Assembly (NCBI GenBank): GCA_965261915.1
Contig: CBDHDW010000011.1
Location: 14,440-78,439 of the forward strand
From: JAIBDK01 sp965261915
GTDB lineage: Bacteria > Pseudomonadota > Gammaproteobacteria > Arenicellales > Poriferihabitantaceae
Reading direction: 5' to 3'
DNA: 64,000 nucleotides
This document shows positions 52,558-60,814 of this stretch, one piece after another (positions within the stretch are counted from its first letter, which is position 1; each line of letters starts with the position of its first letter). The notes beneath the pieces were generated by a model. The model was given only the letters and a program-made list of their open reading frames with translations. It did not search any database and was not told where the DNA came from. The position numbers and the translations under genes are program-made.

Positions 52558-53268
52558 ATGAAACTCATAACATTCACTTCCTTCAAGGGCGGCGCGGGTA
52601 AATCCACAGCGTTGATGGCAACGACGGGCAGTTTTACGGACGAAGGAAAGCGCGTGGCACTGTTTGAAGCGGACAGAAACCAACCACTTGCTAAGTGGCG
52701 CACCAAGGCAAAAGAACTTGGAACGTGGGATGAACACTGTCAGGTGTTTCCTGCAATTGAATTAAGAGACTTTGAAAACTCCTTCGAAGCCGCCGAAGAA
52801 GCTGGGTTCGACATTGCTATCACGGACACACAAGGAGGAGGTTCTGAACTGAACAACACAATCATCGTATCATCGGACGTTGTTGTTATCCCGACAGCAC
52901 TCACGCAATTGGATATTGAAGCCGCTTTGGACACATATGAGTATGTAATAGAACTCTTCGGGCGGCAGGAAGGGTATGACCATGAAGCGCCCGCTGCGCT
53001 TCTGATACAAAGGATGCCCACCGGACGACTTTCAATCGCAGAGCGTGCGCATTTAGCACTTCTTGACAGTTTGCCCAGGTTCGAAACAATGATGCCAACG
53101 CGCAATGCTTACGCAGACATTGCAGCTAATGGGATGCTTCATCTCTATCAAAAGCTGTTGGCCGAAACGCCTGCTAAAAGGATTACTGCAAACCACATCA
53201 AAACCGCTGTTTTGGATGCTGCAAAACTCTCACAGGATATTTGGTCGGTTGTTGAGGGGGATTCGTGA
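52558..53268 (+). CDS. virC1: VirC1-like ParA-family ATPase
   Basis: 236 residues: FTSFKGGAGKSTALMA (deviant Walker A), GKRVALFEADRNQPLAKWR, ITDTQGGGSELNNTIIVSSDVVVIPTALT and YEYVIELF. These match Agrobacterium VirC1 much better than plasmid ParA. VirC1 binds overdrive, recruits relaxosomes to the cell pole and raises T-strand number. It is followed directly by a virC2-like gene, as in the Ti plasmid. AT-richer than the trb operon. Confidence 0.85.
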   Translation: MKLITFTSFKGGAGKSTALMATTGSFTDEGKRVALFEADRNQPLAKWRTKAKELGTWDEHCQVFPAIELRDFENSFEAAEEAGFDIAITDTQGGGSELNNTIIVSSDVVVIPTALTQLDIEAALDTYEYVIELFGRQEGYDHEAPAALLIQRMPTGRLSIAERAHLALLDSLPRFETMMPTRNAYADIAANGMLHLYQKLLAETPAKRITANHIKTAVLDAAKLSQDIWSVVEGDS

Positions 53269-53870
53269 TGGCAATTCGGAAGCCGACCGTTGGATACGAA
53301 GAAGCACGCAACGCAGCGGAAGCTAAACGCGGGCGCACGACAATGCAGATACTAATAGAAAAGAAGGCCGTCTCCACAGATGCACATAAAGAAAAAATTC
53401 AAAACGCCTCGAAAGAATTTGAGCCTAAAGTAAAACCCAGCAGCGAAGAACCTTTAACAGTTAAAAAACCACGAGCGCCAAAATTAAAGGAAAAACAACC
53501 CACCCAAACAAAAACAACGGAGATTTTGAGGCTACGTGTGCCGATGCCAGCGGCCAGTGTGTCGCTTTTTTTTGATGCCATTGCAAAGAAATATGGTAAT
53601 GTAAAGGCTGCTAAAGCAATCCTAACCCGCGCCATTGACGCGCTTTCAGAACCAGATAGCGTACTCGGAATAGCTGAAAATATGTGCCTTTATGAAAGCG
53701 AAGAAGGTGAGTTTGAAACCAACAGGGCCGTGCCTACATTCGCTATCAAGGCAATACGCGATCAGTTCGACCCATTTGGCATCCAGAGTGATCGTGAATT
53801 AGCGCTGATTGCAGGTCATGCCATTCTCTCACTCTATTTTTCCAATTCACCGGCCAACCCGAGAATGTAA
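53268..53870 (+). CDS. virC2: VirC2-like DNA-binding protein
   Basis: 200 residues. The start MAIRKPTVGYEEARNAAEAKRG resembles VirC2, the middle is a basic disordered linker, and the C-terminal half (LRLRVPMPAASVSLFFDAIAKKYGNVKAAKAILTRAI) fits a ribbon-helix-helix-like domain as in VirC2. The ATG overlaps the virC1 stop as TGATG. It presumably binds the same DNA site with VirC1. Confidence 0.7.
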   Translation: MAIRKPTVGYEEARNAAEAKRGRTTMQILIEKKAVSTDAHKEKIQNASKEFEPKVKPSSEEPLTVKKPRAPKLKEKQPTQTKTTEILRLRVPMPAASVSLFFDAIAKKYGNVKAAKAILTRAIDALSEPDSVLGIAENMCLYESEEGEFETNRAVPTFAIKAIRDQFDPFGIQSDRELALIAGHAILSLYFSNSPANPRM

Positions 53871-53903
53871 AGCGTAGCACATGCAGTGACGGATATTGTG
53901 ATT

Positions 53904-54230
53904 TCACCGTTGTACTGCAACAGGCGGGGTTCCCAAGAAAGGAGAAACGTTGATTTCCGCTGCCCTGTTACGTGCCTGAACGATGTCAAAACTGTTTTGC
54001 ATCCGCATCAGCGTATCCATTGATATCCCAAATGCCTTTTCTATTCTGAGTGCCATTTCCGAAGACAGATGCGAGCGTTCGTTAAGCAGTGCGGACAAGG
54101 CTGCTCGCGTGACGCCCAAAACCTTAGCTGCATCTGTCACTGACAGGCCCAGTGCCTCTACAATCTCGCTTTTCACGAAGCCACCTGGGTGGGCTGGGCT
54201 TTTCATTCTGATCCCTTGGATTACAGTCAT
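53904..54230 (-). CDS. higA: HigA-type antitoxin
   Basis: 108 residues with the HigA/XRE helix-turn-helix: HPGGFVKSEIVEALGLSVTDAAKVLGVTRAALSALLNERSHLSSEMALRIEKAF. It would neutralise HigB and repress the operon. It follows higB by 9 bp, the toxin-first order typical of higBA. Confidence 0.92.
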   Translation of the reverse strand: MTVIQGIRMKSPAHPGGFVKSEIVEALGLSVTDAAKVLGVTRAALSALLNERSHLSSEMALRIEKAFGISMDTLMRMQNSFDIVQARNRAAEINVSPFLGTPPVAVQR

Positions 54231-54239
54231 TGTCGCCTC

Positions 54240-54530
54240 CTAATGATAATCTTCATAATTCAGGTCGATGATTTCAATTTCTTCCTGATTGATCCTAAAT
54301 GTTAGCCGCCAGTTTTTCGTGACAAACAGACTCCATGTTCCTTTACGGCGTCCAGTCAACTGGTGCGCTTTCCAGCTGGACATTGCACTTAACTCTTCCT
54401 CCCTCTCCATATCCTGCAGGAAAGAAATCATACGTCGGAGTTTTGATACGACGGTAGGTTGCACGCCACTCACATTGTCTTCAGTAATCAGGCGCCGCAG
54501 GCCTTTGTGGTTCACATTTCTGATCTTCAT
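54240..54530 (-). CDS. higB: HigB-type RNase toxin
   Basis: 96 residues with the HigB/RelE-fold pattern: a helical N-terminus (VSKLRRMISFLQDMER), then WKAHQLTGRRKGTWSLFVTKNWRLTFRINQEEIEIIDLNYEDYH. HigB cuts mRNA on the ribosome. It forms a plasmid-stabilising module with the following antitoxin gene. Confidence 0.92.
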   Translation of the reverse strand: MKIRNVNHKGLRRLITEDNVSGVQPTVVSKLRRMISFLQDMEREEELSAMSSWKAHQLTGRRKGTWSLFVTKNWRLTFRINQEEIEIIDLNYEDYH

Positions 54531-55096
54531 ACATTCACATATAAAATTGTCCGCAGTGTGTCAAGCGTCACAATACAGGCATCACTCCTAGATGGCAGCT
54601 TTCTGCACCCAAGTGAACCCCCTCGGATTTTGGCCTTGTAAGTCGTTAATTTTCCAGCAAATGGTGTGAAACCACCAGCTTCTAGCTGGTCAGCTTTAGC
54701 TTAAATTTCAATAATCTTTCCTCTCGCTCAACCAGATCAGGCTGCCCCTCAAATTGTATACATTTCGATAGCGCTGGAAGTGGCCCCTCAAAACTACTCT
54801 CATAAATCTTCGATCAAAAACCTATAGGACATTTGATAGCGGGGGGAGGGCGCAATTATCCCGTACCTTTAGTCAAATACCCCCTACCTCAAAACCGGAC
54901 GTGCGCCGTGTTGTCCACACATTTTTCAAAACCATTTAGTAGTATTCATTATGATAATATTTTGATTACTACAAAGAAAACAACCAGTAAGTATTGCAAA
55001 ACTGCGCAGGGGTGAAAGCCATTATAGATGGCCGCTATTATATAACCTTATGGGCGGCGTTGGTTCATCGGTGTGGCTCTGGCTGATTGGTGTGGC
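54531..55096. other. Intergenic region, no gene seen
   Basis: 566 bp between higB and the WGR gene. It should hold the higBA promoter at its left end. ACCAGCT/AGCTGGT (about 54675-54691) is a short palindrome. Composition changes near 54.8 kb; no convincing frame is seen. Confidence 0.5.
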
Positions 55097-55540
55097 TCAC
55101 AACATCGGCAATTGCTGCGGTTCCATGAAATACCCCCGCCGCCGCTTGCGGTCCTCCAGCGCCAGCAAGGCCTCTTCGGCCTCGGCATGGCTTTGATATA
55201 AATCCAGCCGCACCTGTCCGGACGCGCCAATGCGCCCCCATTCCCGCCGCAGGGTCCATTCGCCAAACAGATTGGGCAATACCGCCATGGAGTAAAACCG
55301 GTCCTGATTTTTAGCCGGGTCGCGTTTTTCCAGATAGCTTTGCATCCATTGCAAATGAGGCGGTGAGGTGGCCGGTGTCAAGAATGTTTCCGCACTGGAT
55401 GGCAAGGTCATGAGATCAGACACGGCCACTGGCGCGCCACTCTGGCAGGGCAGGGGCGTTGGTTTGGTCGGATGAACGCTGCGGCGTGTTGCAATCCGGA
55501 ACGGGCTGCCTTGCAGGTCGGGCACTGCCTGCCTGGGCAA
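55097..55540 (-). CDS. WGR-domain protein
   Basis: Residues from about 66 on form a WGR domain: SYLEKRDPAKNQDRFYSMAVLPNLFGEWTLRREWGRIG, then YQSHAEAEEALLALEDRKRRRGY. WGR domains bind nucleic acid ends in PARPs and occur alone in alphaproteobacteria. The N-terminal ~43 residues look like extended upstream sequence; Met44 or Met66 may be the true start. No operon partners. Confidence 0.75.
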   Translation of the reverse strand: MPRQAVPDLQGSPFRIATRRSVHPTKPTPLPCQSGAPVAVSDLMTLPSSAETFLTPATSPPHLQWMQSYLEKRDPAKNQDRFYSMAVLPNLFGEWTLRREWGRIGASGQVRLDLYQSHAEAEEALLALEDRKRRRGYFMEPQQLPML

Positions 55541-55556
55541 GGTGAACTGTTGGCGT

Positions 55557-55666
55557 GGCGGGTTATCCAGTCAGAACGCAATCGACCATGGGAGATTTTG
55601 TTCTGACCCTGCGCCCGTAGGAGAGAGACCCCAGGTATCGAACGACCAGGGTGTGGGTAACCCGCC
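55557..55666. repeat. 110-bp element with terminal inverted repeats, copy A
   Basis: Starts GGCGGGTTATCC and ends GGGTAACCCGCC, so its ends are inverted repeats of each other. A nearly identical copy in the opposite orientation is at 57701-57811. It contains no gene, though one frame reads RAQGQNKISHGRLRSDW in both copies. Confidence 0.85.
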
Positions 55667-55776
55667 ACGCGCCCAATGGGCAGCGCATTTCATGCCCCGC
55701 TGGTTGGCAGGGTCGGCTTGCCGTTTACCGGATCATGTGGCTACAGTCTCTGAATAGATCATAAGGGAAAGCACAG

Positions 55777-56064
55777 ATGGCGTTTACGGGGCGGCGGCGC
55801 AAGACTGAGCGGAAGCGTACAGCGCATCCGGCGGTTCGAATTGAACCTGATGCCGCACTGCGGGTTGAGGGCCAGCGGCTGGAACATTTTTGTTACGCGA
55901 CGACGCTCCGGATCACCTGCGCCTGCGGGCATCAGGGTATTCTGCCTGTGAGCGCGCTCCGTGATCGCTATCCCCGTGGAACCCGGATTAGCGAAGCGCT
56001 TGGACATGTGCGTTGCTCACGCTGTCAGGGCAGTCGCATTCAATCGGTCAAGACGCTCGACTGA
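55777..56064 (+). CDS. Small zinc-ribbon-like protein
   Basis: 95 residues. A basic N-terminus is followed by LRITCACGHQGILPVSALRDR and GHVRCSRCQGSRI, giving C-x-C and C-x2-C ligands of a zinc ribbon. It may bind nucleic acid. No family name is recognised. Single gene; the start has AAGGGAAA upstream. Confidence 0.65.
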   Translation: MAFTGRRRKTERKRTAHPAVRIEPDAALRVEGQRLEHFCYATTLRITCACGHQGILPVSALRDRYPRGTRISEALGHVRCSRCQGSRIQSVKTLD

Positions 56065-57164
56065 CACAGTTTAGAGGCCTGCTGACCAGGCGATCCATGC
56101 TTCGGGCTCTCTGGGACCAGCAGGAATCGAACATATTGTTTCTGATGAAGTCCTAAAAACAACGGCTGTTCAGTGTAAAACGAGGACGATAGCAACTTTG
56201 TGAAGGTTCGGGACCAGGCAGTTTCTTTTTTCTTCAGCACTCACCTGATCTGTTCATATTCAGCGACCCGCAGGCAGACCGCAGGGCGGCCGCATCTGTG
56301 GCATTTGCTGCGTTTCAACTCTTTGGGCGACCGCGTGCTGGAAGGTCGGATTAAAACTTTTCTGTCGGTGGCCAGCTGCCTGTCTGGCAGAGCCCGGCCC
56401 TGCGTTATTCCAGCCGATTGCCCAACCGCTCACCGCAGTCTTCAGGTGATCCGTTGTGCAATGGTTTCAAGCCTGCTGCCTGTCTGTCGCAGATAAAAAC
56501 CAGCGTCAAGGATCACAAAACTTTTACAGGGGAGCGTCGAGAACGGCGCATAGGTCCCTGCGCCTCATACCGGCCGCCTTGCAAACACAGCCCTGCTTGC
56601 AGGCGGGCAAGCAGGGCCGCGTCTTTCAGGCGACCTGTCTCCTTCGGGGCTTCAATGTACGCGCCAGGCGTTGCGCTTAATCTGGCCGACAAGGCCGAAG
56701 CCAGGGGCACCAAGATATGATGCGCTGTGTTTGTCGTATCCGTGGAAGTGAACAGGCTATCGCCTGTCGCCCGGTCGCGCAAACGCTCCGTGCGGCGTTG
56801 CACCCGGCATTCCGGTCTGGCAGGGCGCGAGCACTCCGGTCGGTGGCTGTGCCATCGGTTTACGCTCTGGTCCGTTTTGCAAGCAAAACAGTCCCGCCGC
56901 TACACCCTCTTTCCCAACCCCTTCCTGCGTTTGCCTGCACCTGTCTGCCAGACCTGCCCAAAATCACACACACAGGATGTGGAAGCGGATGCAGCGGAAG
57001 CAGTAAATTGGGCCATAGATCAGGATCGCCTGATGGGGCCGTGAAGATAGACCGGGGACGGATCAGCATATGGTTCGTCCCTGCTGTCAAAAAGCGCCGC
57101 TGTCAAAAAGCGCCGCTAGGCAAACCTCGAAAAACACCCTATATTGCCAGAAAGGATACCAAAC
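56065..57164. other. 1.1-kb region with no confident gene
   Basis: Several open frames of 60-180 codons occur on the plus strand, but their products are Arg/Cys/Ser/Pro-rich and lack domain patterns or ribosome sites. The segment is probably decayed sequence or non-coding plasmid DNA. Confidence 0.5.
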
Positions 57165-57596
57165 ATGGCACATGCACTACAGATCGATACACTCGCCTTC
57201 ACCAAGAAGCTCCGGGAAGCGGGGGCCGAAGAAGGCCTGGCCGAGGCCATTGTTGAAGGCCTCACCGCCGCTGATACCTCGGAACTTGCTACAAAGTCAG
57301 ATGTTGCTAAAGTTGAGAGCGCCTTAAAAGTCGATATTGCCGAAGTCAAAGGCGAGTTGAAGGCTGATATTGCCGAGGTCAGAACCGAGATTGCCGAGGT
57401 CAGAACCGAGATTGCCGAGGTGAAGGCTGAACTCAAGCAAGACATCGCCGAAGTCAAAGTTGAAATTGCCGAAGTTAAATCCGATTTAACAACGCTTATT
57501 ATGCAAAGCAGTAACCGCACAATTTACATCATAGGCGGGCTGATTGGTTTGCTGTTCGCTATCGACAAGTTACTGCCGCTCGCAGGGCTTGAATAA
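57165..57596 (+). CDS. Coiled-coil protein with C-terminal membrane anchor (paralogue of 19.6-kb gene)
   Basis: 143 residues. The N-terminus IDTLAFTKKLREAGAEEGLAEAIVEGL matches the layout of the 19.6-kb protein. The middle repeats (D/T)IAEVKAEL-type 7/11-residue units, a long coiled coil. The end IYIIGGLIGLLFAIDKLL is a membrane helix. DUF1640/CCDC90-like. AAAGGA precedes the ATG and a terminator follows the stop, so it is a single-gene unit. Confidence 0.75.
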   Translation: MAHALQIDTLAFTKKLREAGAEEGLAEAIVEGLTAADTSELATKSDVAKVESALKVDIAEVKGELKADIAEVRTEIAEVRTEIAEVKAELKQDIAEVKVEIAEVKSDLTTLIMQSSNRTIYIIGGLIGLLFAIDKLLPLAGLE

Positions 57597-57613
57597 GAGC
57601 CTGCCACAGAAAG

Positions 57614-57636
57614 CGGCCTTTCGAGGCCGTTTTTTT
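57614..57636 (+). terminator. Rho-independent terminator
   Basis: CGGCCT-TTCG-AGGCCG stem-loop followed by seven T, 17 bp after the coiled-coil gene stop. Confidence 0.9.
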
Positions 57637-57700
57637 ATGTCCGGTGATTTTCGGGGTGCTTGCCTTGTCTTTAGAATGCCGCCAAAAATGGCGGCGCGGC

Positions 57701-57811
57701 GCGGGTTACCCACAACCCTTCGTCGTTCGATACTTGGGGTCTCTCTCCTACGGGCGCAAGGTCAGAACAAAATCTCCCATGGTCGATTGCGTTCTGACTG
57801 GATAACCCGCC
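57701..57811. repeat. 110-bp element with terminal inverted repeats, copy B (inverted)
   Basis: Reverse complement of 55557-55666 with a few substitutions. Ends GCGGGTTACCC and GGATAACCCGCC. The two copies bracket a 2-kb segment (zinc-ribbon gene to coiled-coil gene), which could flip by homologous recombination. Confidence 0.85.
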
Positions 57812-57918
57812 CCGCCGATAGACGATCCGTTCCTGACTGGATCGCCAGCTTCAGAAAGTGGCGCAGCCTTACAGCAAAAGACCAACCCGAAAGACGGTGT
57901 GGATACGATAGCAAGCGG

Positions 57919-58206
57919 CTATGCGTTCACCGCCGCTTTAAGGGCGGTGGCGGCACGAATGCTGACAGCCTTGTCAGCGTCCTTGCTGATCATCTCGCCG
58001 GTTGCCGGACTGCGTAACTCGCGGGCAGGGCGGTCACGGGTTTCAAACTTGGCAAGATCGGGCAGAGCCACAGCATCCCCTGCTGTCAGGCGTTTGCTGA
58101 CAACTTTGGCAAGCGCATCCAGAACTTCGCTTGCCGTCTTCTGGGTGCATCCAGTTTCCTCTGCCAGATCTTTTATCAATGCGCTTTTGGGGATGGGTCG
58201 TGCCAT
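57919..58206 (-). CDS. HU/IHF-family DNA-binding protein
   Basis: 95 residues with the HU fold: MARPIPKSALIKDLAEETGCTQKTASEVLDALAKVV, LPDLAKFETRDRPARELRSPATGEMI. The G-F-G-x-F position is replaced by LPDLAKFE, a variant. AAAGGA lies 7-8 bases before the ATG at 58206. A plasmid-borne nucleoid protein that may bend DNA for replication, transfer or silencing. Confidence 0.82.
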   Translation of the reverse strand: MARPIPKSALIKDLAEETGCTQKTASEVLDALAKVVSKRLTAGDAVALPDLAKFETRDRPARELRSPATGEMISKDADKAVSIRAATALKAAVNA

Positions 58207-58720
58207 ATGGGGTTCCTTTGCGTGTGTTTCTGCTCGTGTGGCCTGAGCCACTTGCGGCAAACTATGCAGGGGATGGTACTGATTGCAAGTCTTGTTTGCT
58301 TCACAAGCCGTCCCGGAGTGGCTTTGTAAGGGGTGTGGGTGCACAGGCTGGCACCCCCCGGGCGCGTCAAGCCGCTCCGCACGGGCTGCATTATTCGGTG
58401 TCAGCGATCGGTTTGGCAGTGGCAAACAGTGTGGATGCGCACATGGGCTTGGGCCATACCGTTTGATCCGGGTGGGCGTTGTCGTCTTCTTTGCCAGGGT
58501 AAGCAGTCATGCCATCTGATCAATCCGGTGGCACTGTCTTTGCCTGCGGCGGCATAAACAATGTGGTTTATGTTGCTGGATCAGCGCAGACCTGCCTTGT
58601 TTCTTAAGATGGATCAATAAGCCTTGGCGCAGAGTGGACAAGGGCCTGCCCTATAGCAACGTATGCTCATTCCAGAATCCTTGTGGTTATAGACAGGTCA
58701 TCGCATACAGCGAGCGTGGT

Positions 58721-58762
58721 GCATTAAGGAGCCAATATGACGTCATATTGGCTCCTTAATGC
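58721..58762. repeat. Perfect 42-bp palindrome
   Basis: 58721-58741 (GCATTAAGGAGCC...) is the exact reverse complement of 58742-58762, with no loop; the centre is TGACGTCA. It lies in the 58207-58901 gene-free gap, about 140 bp before the next gene. It has no T-run on either side. Confidence 0.9.
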
Positions 58763-58901
58763 TTAAGTGGAGCAGACCCTCTTCAAGTCAAAAATTCCCC
58801 TTGGCCAAGGCCAATTCCGCGCGGAAGACAATTTTTAACGTGACCCCTCGGCTATCCCCAAGGCTTTTCAATTTCCCATCGAAACAAGGAAGGACCTTAC
58901 G

Positions 58902-59126
58902 ATGACCCATAAATATTACAATGTTTGTATCGCCACCACAGGCAAAGACGACAAAACCTACTTCACCAAAGTCGGCGCGGCGTTTCCCGGCAAAGACGGC
59001 AGCAAAGCCATCATGAACATCAAACTCGATGCCCATTCCCTCAACGGCGAATACGTCCTCTTTGCCTCTCGGGCATGTAATGCCCTGTCGGCCAGCGGCA
59101 CCCAAAACCAAAACCGGCAACGATGA
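58902..59126 (+). CDS. Small conserved protein, third member of the plasmid family
   Basis: 74 residues. MTHKYYNVCIATTGKDDKTYFTKVG...FPGKDGSKAIMNIKLDAHSLNGEYVLF shares the Y-x-V/I...T-Y-x-x-V-G...I-x-L-D pattern of the proteins at 17.8 and 19.2 kb. The C-terminal residues ASRACNALSASG are encoded by an interspersed palindromic repeat. AAGGA precedes the ATG. A terminator follows. Function unknown. Confidence 0.7.
   Translation: MTHKYYNVCIATTGKDDKTYFTKVGAAFPGKDGSKAIMNIKLDAHSLNGEYVLFASRACNALSASGTQNQNRQR
59064..59096. repeat. Palindromic repeat forming the 3' end of the small gene
   Basis: GCCTCTCGGGCATGTAATGC followed by CCTGTCGGCCAGC, the same core as the copies at 7630 and 18198. It lies in frame and encodes the last residues of the 58.9-kb protein. 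Confidence 0.75.
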
Positions 59127-59154
59127 CGTCGTCGAATAACCCAACTCCCCAACT

Positions 59155-59182
59155 GGGCGGCCCAAAGTGGCCGCCCTTTTTT
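59155..59182 (+). terminator. Rho-independent terminator
   Basis: GGGCGGCC-CAAAGT-GGCCGCCC followed by six T, shortly after the small conserved gene. Confidence 0.92.
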
Positions 59183-59245
59183 CTGTTGCAGCATTCTTAC
59201 GGTGCTGTTGTCGTTGATCCGGTTTAGCGAAACGATAACAGTGTT

Positions 59246-59267
59246 TTAAAGCAACAGGTTGCTTTAA
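59246..59267. promoter_or_regulatory. Palindrome upstream of ardC-like gene
   Basis: TTAAAGCAAC-AG-GTTGCTTTAA, 10-bp perfect arms. A dimeric-repressor operator is possible. The rest of the 59183-59573 gap shows a short hairpin CGCGCTAAAGCGCG near 59432 and no gene. Confidence 0.55.
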
Positions 59268-59573
59268 CGGATCTCGACCGATCCTGTTTTTGTGGCCCTT
59301 GGGGTTCGGGCAAGCCGAACGCCACTTCGGGCTATTGGGGGCCTGTTCCGGCCCCCTTTCCAAATTGTGGGGCTTCCCCATGCTCGCTTTAAAAATCAAA
59401 GATTTTGAAACCTGCGCGTGGGTCCAGTCCCGCGCTAAAGCGCGAATTTTGAAATTCCCCGCCCCTTTCTTTCATCGCATTCAGATTTTCAGAGCAGCGC
59501 CCTTACGGGCTTGTCTCAAAATATGAACCATTTGGGGAATAACCTCAAACACAGCGCAAAAGGAAACGTCAAA

Positions 59574-60449
59574 ATGGCAAAAGTTGATATGCACGCAGTA
59601 ATTACAAACCAAGTAATAGCATTATTAGAAGCTGGCACAGTGCCTTGGGTTAAGCCTTGGAGTATTGGCGGTTGCACATCCATGCCGCGTCGATCAACCG
59701 GGGCGTTTTATCAGGGCATTAATGTTTTAATCCTTTGGATGAAATGCACGGAAATGGGATATTCTTGCGACCAATGGTTAACCTATAAGCAAGCGGCAGC
59801 TCTGGGCGGCCAAGTCGTCAAAGGATCAAAGGCAACGCGGGTGGTTTATTACAACAAGACTATTGCTAAAGATGAAAACGACAAGGAAACAATCATTCCA
59901 TTTCTGAAATCCTATAGCGTCTTTAACGCCAGTCAAATTGAAGGATTGCCGGCACAATACGACCTTGAGCCAGCAGAACCAGAGGTTTTTGAAAATGAAA
60001 TCATTGAACAGGCTCAAAATTTTGTTGATGGGACAGGTGCAGAAATCAAACATGGGGGCAATCGTGCATTTTATGCGCGGAAACAAGACCAGGTGACCAT
60101 GCCGGAGTTGAAACATTTTCACAGTTCAGAGGCGTATTTTCAAACATTGAATCACGAACTCATTCATTGGTCAGGTGCGAAAGCCCGGCTTGACCGGACC
60201 AAAGGCAAAAGGTTTGGTGATAATGCTTATGCCTTCGAAGAGCTGGTCGCGGATATGGGCGCGGCGTTTCTCTGTGCGCGTTTAAATATATCTCCGAACA
60301 TGGAACAAACGGCGGCTTATATTCAAAGTTGGCTAAAAGTCTTGCGCGAAGATAAGAAGTTTATTTTCCGCGCCGCGAGCCAGGCATCAAAGGCGGTTGA
60401 ATACCTATTCGATCTAAATCCGCAACAGAATGGGCAGGAGGCCGCATAA
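59574..60449 (+). CDS. ArdC-like antirestriction protein (ssDNA-binding domain plus zincin)
   Basis: 291 residues. The N-terminal domain (TNQVIALLEAGTVPWVKPW, YQGINVLILWM, WLTYKQAAALGGQVVKGSKATRVVYY) is the ArdC ssDNA-binding domain. The C-terminal metallopeptidase-like domain has NHELIHWSGA (HExxH) and AFEELVADMGAAFLC. ArdC protects incoming plasmid DNA from restriction. The ATG at 59574 has AAAGGA at the right distance; a TTG and ATG upstream are less likely. AT-richer than the backbone. Confidence 0.88.
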   Translation: MAKVDMHAVITNQVIALLEAGTVPWVKPWSIGGCTSMPRRSTGAFYQGINVLILWMKCTEMGYSCDQWLTYKQAAALGGQVVKGSKATRVVYYNKTIAKDENDKETIIPFLKSYSVFNASQIEGLPAQYDLEPAEPEVFENEIIEQAQNFVDGTGAEIKHGGNRAFYARKQDQVTMPELKHFHSSEAYFQTLNHELIHWSGAKARLDRTKGKRFGDNAYAFEELVADMGAAFLCARLNISPNMEQTAAYIQSWLKVLREDKKFIFRAASQASKAVEYLFDLNPQQNGQEAA

Positions 60450-60589
60450 GCGCACCCTGCGCGGAACGCGGCGCGGATGGCGCTGGAAGGGTGCCTTTGG
60501 CATGGCCAGTTTGCCCTTTAAAAACACACAAAAACAACAGGTTAACACCCGTATTCTGCTTGTAAAAGCACCCCGAATATGGTAAAAAT

Positions 60590-60778
60590 AACCAAATAAA
60601 ACAACGCTTTAACCAAATAAAACAACGCTTTAACCAAATAAAACAACGCTTTAACCAAATAAAACAACGCTTTAACCAAATAAAACAACGCTTTAACCAA
60701 ATAAAACAACGCTTTAACCAAATAAAACAACGCTTTAACCAAATAAAACAACGCTTTAACCAAATAAAACAACGCTTT
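60590..60778. repeat. Nine tandem 21-bp iterons
   Basis: Nine identical head-to-tail copies of a 21-bp unit starting AACCAAATAAAACAAC, each two helical turns long, so all lie on one DNA face. A partial copy follows at 60779. AT-rich. The array lies 37 bp before the TSCPD-like gene. Replication origin, partition site or multi-operator are possible. Confidence 0.95.
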
Positions 60779-60814
60779 AACCGAAGATATCTATGCAAAT
60801 AGAAAGGGTCTGAA

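Noticed and set aside
56717..57256. A 179-codon plus-strand frame before the coiled-coil gene
   Set aside because: Its composition is Arg/Pro/Cys-rich, it has no domain, and it overlaps the better-supported gene at 57165 in another frame.
60590..60778. The tandem array as a CRISPR
   Set aside because: Units are contiguous 21-bp copies without spacers, and no cas gene is present.
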